Part shown: one piece after another, positions 13,719 through 16,701 of the stretch | Position numbering within the stretch: the stretch's first letter is position 1 | How the letters are laid out: the number at the start of each line of letters is the position of its first letter | DNA from: Candidatus Dadabacteria bacterium RIFCSPHIGHO2_12_FULL_53_21 | GTDB lineage: Bacteria > Desulfobacterota_D > UBA1144 > Nemesobacterales > UBA2774 | Assembly (NCBI GenBank): GCA_001775255.1 | Contig: MFCJ01000115.1 | Span: 1 to 16,701, forward strand | DNA: 16,701 nucleotides | Direction: 5' to 3' | Made by a program: the position numbers and the translations under genes | Notes under the pieces: model-generated | Databases searched by the model: none | The model's input: the letters and a program-made list of their open reading frames with translations, nothing else | Told to the model about the DNA's origin: nothing

Positions 13719-16187
13719 TCACACGTCGAGGTTGACGACGTTTAAGGCGTTAGTCTCGATGAACTCCTTCCTCGGCTCCACCTCATCACCCATCAGGATC
13801 GTAAATATCTCGTCCGACCCCACTACGTCCTCTATCATTACTTTCTTGAGCACGCGGGTTTCGGGGTTCATCGTGGTCTCCCAGAGCTGCTCCGGGTTCA
13901 TCTCGCCGAGACCCTTATACCTCTGTATCGTCATACCCTTCTTGCCGCGCGTGAGAATGTGCTCCGTCACGGCCGGAAGACTCGGGAGCTCGACGACGGT
14001 CTCGTCGTCGAGGATGCCGTAGGGAGGGTCGCCGACAGCCTTTATCGATTCACGGAGGTTCCTTATCTCGCCAAACTCGGGCGAGCTGAGGAAATCGAAA
14101 TCGATCAGAGTGGTCCTCTGCCTGCCGCTTTCCTTGAAGCTGTATGAAATTTTAGACGCCTCGTGCTCGGGGTCGTCGTGAATCTGCCAGTCAAGACCCG
14201 TAATTTCCGGGTGCCTCGCCTCGATCCAATCCTTAATCCCCTGGAGATGAGCGTCGAGCTCGACCGACTTATCCGTCTTGAGATGCCCTTTTTTGATCCC
14301 TTCCCTGCTCGCGAAGGCGTCCACTATCCTCATGTCCCTGCCCCATTTCCCTATCCTCTCAAGGGCTTTGGCGTAGGAAATTGATTTCTTTATGATATCG
14401 AAGAGCCTCACCCCTTTTATCTCCTTCGTGCCGTTCCCGTTCGCGGAGACGTTCAATACTATTCCGTTGGTACCGTGCTCGAGGAAATAATCTTCGTACA
14501 CGTGGTCGTCTTTCAAATATTTCTCTTCCTTTCCGCGCTTCACCCTGTAGAGCGGGGGCTGGGCGACGTAGAGGTGGCCTCTGTCTATAACCTCGGCGAA
14601 CTGCCTGAAGAAGAATGTGAGAAGGAGTGTCCTGATATGAGAGCCGTCCACGTCGGCGTCGGTCATAAGTATGACCTTGTGGTACCTGAGCTTCGTGATA
14701 TCGAAGTCATCGCTCCCTATGCCCGTGCCGAGGACAGTGATGAGGGTCCGTATCTCCTCGTTGCCGAGCATCTTGTCGAACCTGGCTTTCTCCACGTTCA
14801 GTATCTTTCCGCGGAGCGGCAGGACGGCCTGATTGTACCGGGACCTCGCCTGCTTCGCGGAGCCTCCGGCGGACTCGCCCTCGACTATGAACAGCTCGCA
14901 CAGCTCGGGGTCGCGCTCCTGGCAGTCGGCGAGCTTCCCGGGGAGAGAGCCCGATTCGAGCGCGCTCTTCCGCCTCGTCAGCTCCCTTGCCTTCCTCGCG
15001 GCCTCCCTCGCCCGTGCGGCATCGACGGTTTTTTCAATTATCTTTCTCGCGACGGATGGGTTTTCCTCGAAGAATGTCCCGAGCTTGTCGTTGAGGAGCG
15101 TCTCTACGATGCCCTTTACGTCCGTATTGCCGAGCTTGGTCTTGGTCTGTCCCTCGAACTTGGGGTCGGGGAGCTTTACGCTTATTACGCCCGTAAGCCC
15201 TTCCCTCGTGTCGTCGCCGCTGAGAGTGACTTTGGCATTTTTCAGCAGGCCTTTATCTTCCGCGTACTTGTTAACCGTCCTCGTAAGCGCGCCCCTGAAC
15301 CCGGTGAGGTGGGTGCCGCCCTCGATGTTGTTGATGTTATTCGCGTAACAGAAAACCGTCTCGGTGTAGCCGTCGTTATACTGGAGAGCCACTTCCACGA
15401 TGATGTCGTCCTTCTCCCCCGATACGTATATCGGGTCGGGATGGAGCGGCTTCTTGTTCTTATTGAGCTCCTCGACGAAGGCGACGATACCGCCCTTATA
15501 GTAGAATTCCTGGCCCTTTCCGGTCCTCTCGTCGGTGAGCTGGATGACGAGACCCCTGTTGAGGAACGCGAGCTCCCTTATCCTGTGCGCGAGCGTATCG
15601 TAGCTGAACTCGTAAATCTCGAAGATCTGGGGGTCGGGCTTGAACCTTATCTTGGTGCCCCTCCTGTCGGTCTTTCCGGTCTCCTTGAGCTCGGAAACGG
15701 CGTTGCCGCGCTCGTATTTCTGGAACCAGACCTTCCCGTCCCTCCTGATTTCGAGGTTCAGGTACTCCGAAAGGGCGTTTACGACGGTGACGCCGACCCC
15801 GTGAAGGCCTCCCGAGACCTGGTAAACCTTCCCTTCGAACTTGCCGCCGGCATGGAGCATCGTCATGACGACTTCAGCCGCTGACTTGCCTGTTTCCTCG
15901 TGCTTGTCGACGGGTATGCCCCTACCGTTGTCCTCTATCGTGACGCTCTCGTCCACATGAATCGTGACGCTTATCCTGTCGCAATAGCCGGCAAGGGCTT
16001 CGTCCACGCTATTATCCAGCACCTCGAAAGCGAGGTGGTGGAATCCGCGGGTGCTCGTGTCCCCGATGTACATGTCAGGGCGTTTCCTGACGGCTTCCAA
16101 GCCGGGCAGGACTTTAATTTTTTCTGCTGTATACGAGCTGTCTTCTTTGGTCTGAGACTCTTTATCCAGGTCTGTTTTTACACCCAA
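13719..16187 (-). CDS. gyrB: DNA gyrase subunit B
   Basis: The 822-residue ATPase subunit of DNA gyrase. The GHKL ATPase parts are visible: FEVLDNSVDEALAG (E55 general base, N59 Mg), EDNGRGIP (D86) and GGLHGVGVTVVNALS. The TOPRIM parts follow: EGESAGGSAKQ (436-446), LPLRGKILNVEKARFDKML, and MTDADVDGSHIRTLL (508-522). The end reads QRYKGLGEMNPEQLWETTM...LDV. An insert of roughly 180 residues between TOPRIM and tail (about 555-735) gives the long Gram-negative type. The start is TTG at 16187-16185: GGAGGT lies 8 bases upstream, an in-frame stop lies three codons before the TTG, and no in-frame ATG gives a complete ATPase domain. No gyrA is adjacent. A cupin gene follows in the same direction. 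Confidence 0.97.
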   Translation of the reverse strand: MGVKTDLDKESQTKEDSSYTAEKIKVLPGLEAVRKRPDMYIGDTSTRGFHHLAFEVLDNSVDEALAGYCDRISVTIHVDESVTIEDNGRGIPVDKHEETGKSAAEVVMTMLHAGGKFEGKVYQVSGGLHGVGVTVVNALSEYLNLEIRRDGKVWFQKYERGNAVSELKETGKTDRRGTKIRFKPDPQIFEIYEFSYDTLAHRIRELAFLNRGLVIQLTDERTGKGQEFYYKGGIVAFVEELNKNKKPLHPDPIYVSGEKDDIIVEVALQYNDGYTETVFCYANNINNIEGGTHLTGFRGALTRTVNKYAEDKGLLKNAKVTLSGDDTREGLTGVISVKLPDPKFEGQTKTKLGNTDVKGIVETLLNDKLGTFFEENPSVARKIIEKTVDAARAREAARKARELTRRKSALESGSLPGKLADCQERDPELCELFIVEGESAGGSAKQARSRYNQAVLPLRGKILNVEKARFDKMLGNEEIRTLITVLGTGIGSDDFDITKLRYHKVILMTDADVDGSHIRTLLLTFFFRQFAEVIDRGHLYVAQPPLYRVKRGKEEKYLKDDHVYEDYFLEHGTNGIVLNVSANGNGTKEIKGVRLFDIIKKSISYAKALERIGKWGRDMRIVDAFASREGIKKGHLKTDKSVELDAHLQGIKDWIEARHPEITGLDWQIHDDPEHEASKISYSFKESGRQRTTLIDFDFLSSPEFGEIRNLRESIKAVGDPPYGILDDETVVELPSLPAVTEHILTRGKKGMTIQRYKGLGEMNPEQLWETTMNPETRVLKKVMIEDVVGSDEIFTILMGDEVEPRKEFIETNALNVVNLDV

Positions 16188-16195
16188 AATACACT

Positions 16196-16201
16196 ACCTC
16201 C
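16196..16201 (-). promoter_or_regulatory. Ribosome binding site fixing the TTG start of gyrB
   Basis: On the minus strand GGAGGT lies 8 bases before TTG. This strong match compensates for the rare start codon and decides the gyrB N-terminus. Confidence 0.75.
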
Positions 16202-16236
16202 GAACATGTCTGCAGGGGGGAAATTACTGAGATAAT

Positions 16237-16265
16237 ATTATACCATGACGGGCAAAAAATGGAAA
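16237..16265 (-). promoter_or_regulatory. Putative promoter for gyrB with extended -10
   Basis: On the minus strand TTTCCA (16265-16260), 17 bases, then TATAAT (16242-16237) preceded by TGG, a perfect TGnTATAAT. The start site would lie near 16230, giving a leader of about 43 bases. It separates gyrB from dcd. Confidence 0.6.
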
Positions 16266-16321
16266 TAAAATCAAGGGGTTTTAATACATTTATCGAAGTA
16301 ATTCCTGAACCGGGCAGCCCG

Positions 16322-16351
16322 CCTGACGAAGCGACAATATTTATAGTCAGG
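16322..16351. repeat. Inverted repeat in the dcd-gyrB gap
   Basis: CCTGAC and GTCAGG form a 6-bp inverted repeat around an 18-base loop, 24 bases beyond the dcd stop. No T-run follows, so it is a poor terminator and could instead be a protein site. A short palindrome CGGGCAGCCCG lies next to it (16311-16321). Confidence 0.25.
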
Positions 16352-16374
16352 ACAGGGTATTCCGGCCGCCCGGC

Positions 16375-16701
16375 TCATACTTTCGGAGGGGTGATGCCTA
16401 CCTGCTTCTGATATTTGCCCTTCTTATCGGCGTAGGAGATTTCGCACATCTCATCCGCCTCGAAGAATAGTACCTGTGCTATGCCCTCGTTTGCGTATAT
16501 TTTCGCCGGGAGCGGGGTCGTATTTGATATCTCTAGTGTAACAAACCCCTCCCACTCGGGCTCGAACGGGGTGACGTTTACAATAATTCCGCACCTCGCG
16601 TATGTGGACTTCCCGACACACAGGGTGATAGTGCTCCTGGGTATCCTGAAGTACTCTACCGTCCTTGCAAGCGCGAAGGAATTGGGCGGGATCATGCAGA
16701 C
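16375..16701 (-). CDS. dcd: dCTP deaminase, C-terminal part (5' end outside window)
   Basis: 108 residues are visible, running off the window edge; the family is about 180-200 residues, so the N-terminal part is missing. The first in-frame Met at 16695 is internal, since the frame continues upstream. Diagnostic parts are PPNSFALARTVEYF, GKSTYARCGIIVNVTPFEP, and VTLEISNTTPLPAKIYANEGIAQVLFFE, where the Glu in VTLE corresponds to the catalytic glutamate. The enzyme deaminates dCTP to dUTP (or dUMP in bifunctional forms) for thymidylate synthesis and acts as a trimer. It lies upstream of gyrB on the same strand, with a 187-bp gap that contains a separate gyrB promoter. Confidence 0.92.
   Translation of the reverse strand, partial: VCMIPPNSFALARTVEYFRIPRSTITLCVGKSTYARCGIIVNVTPFEPEWEGFVTLEISNTTPLPAKIYANEGIAQVLFFEADEMCEISYADKKGKYQKQVGITPPKV

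Noticed and set aside
14475..15884. Long open frame (469 codons) opposite gyrB on the plus strand
   Set aside because: It is exactly antisense to a clear GyrB, has no recognisable domain, and its length follows from the codon bias of gyrB.
1..16701. CRISPR array, tRNA, insertion sequence or prophage
   Set aside because: No regularly spaced repeats, cloverleaf-like sequence, transposase or phage protein was seen on either strand.

Overview
The window is a dense, GC-rich chromosomal segment from a Gram-negative (diderm) bacterium. It carries a TamB-type envelope protein, two RlpA-type proteins, a DapF-family protein, respiratory complex I subunits and gyrB. The gene styles (short NuoG, AlaC-type aminotransferase, COG0402 amidohydrolase of the aminofutalosine-deaminase kind) recall Deltaproteobacteria-like or candidate-phylum lineages. 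I cannot place it more precisely from the sequence alone. No tRNA, rRNA, CRISPR array or mobile element was seen, and no gap between genes exceeds 300 bases.

Layout. (1) 1-660, plus strand: the C-terminal end of an Fe-S/cysteine-rich (CCG) oxidoreductase, cut by the window edge. (2) 641-3897, minus strand, transcribed from dapF downwards: a dapF homologue with its own promoter, then a COG0402 amidohydrolase, then, 2 bp later, an unusual fusion of a gamma-glutamylcyclotransferase-like domain with an N-formylglutamate-amidohydrolase-like domain. (3) 3996-5116, minus strand: two tandem RlpA-like double-psi beta-barrel proteins, a secreted one without SPOR and a lipoprotein with SPOR. They are divergent from alaC (5211-6398, plus strand). 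(4) 6456-10349, minus strand: a full-length TamB. It is divergent from (5) nuoG-nuoH (10569-13255, plus strand), a complex I pair standing alone. (6) 13322-16701, minus strand: dcd (cut by the window edge), gyrB with a TTG start and a good extended -10 promoter, and a small cupin gene directly downstream of gyrB.

Functional themes are envelope and peptidoglycan maintenance (RlpA pair, TamB, DapF-like), respiration (NuoG/H, Fe-S oxidoreductase), amino-acid metabolism (AlaC), and DNA topology and nucleotide supply (GyrB, Dcd). The most notable points are a DapF homologue with serine at both catalytic cysteine positions, and the cyclotransferase/formylglutamate-hydrolase fusion translationally coupled to a deaminase-type amidohydrolase.
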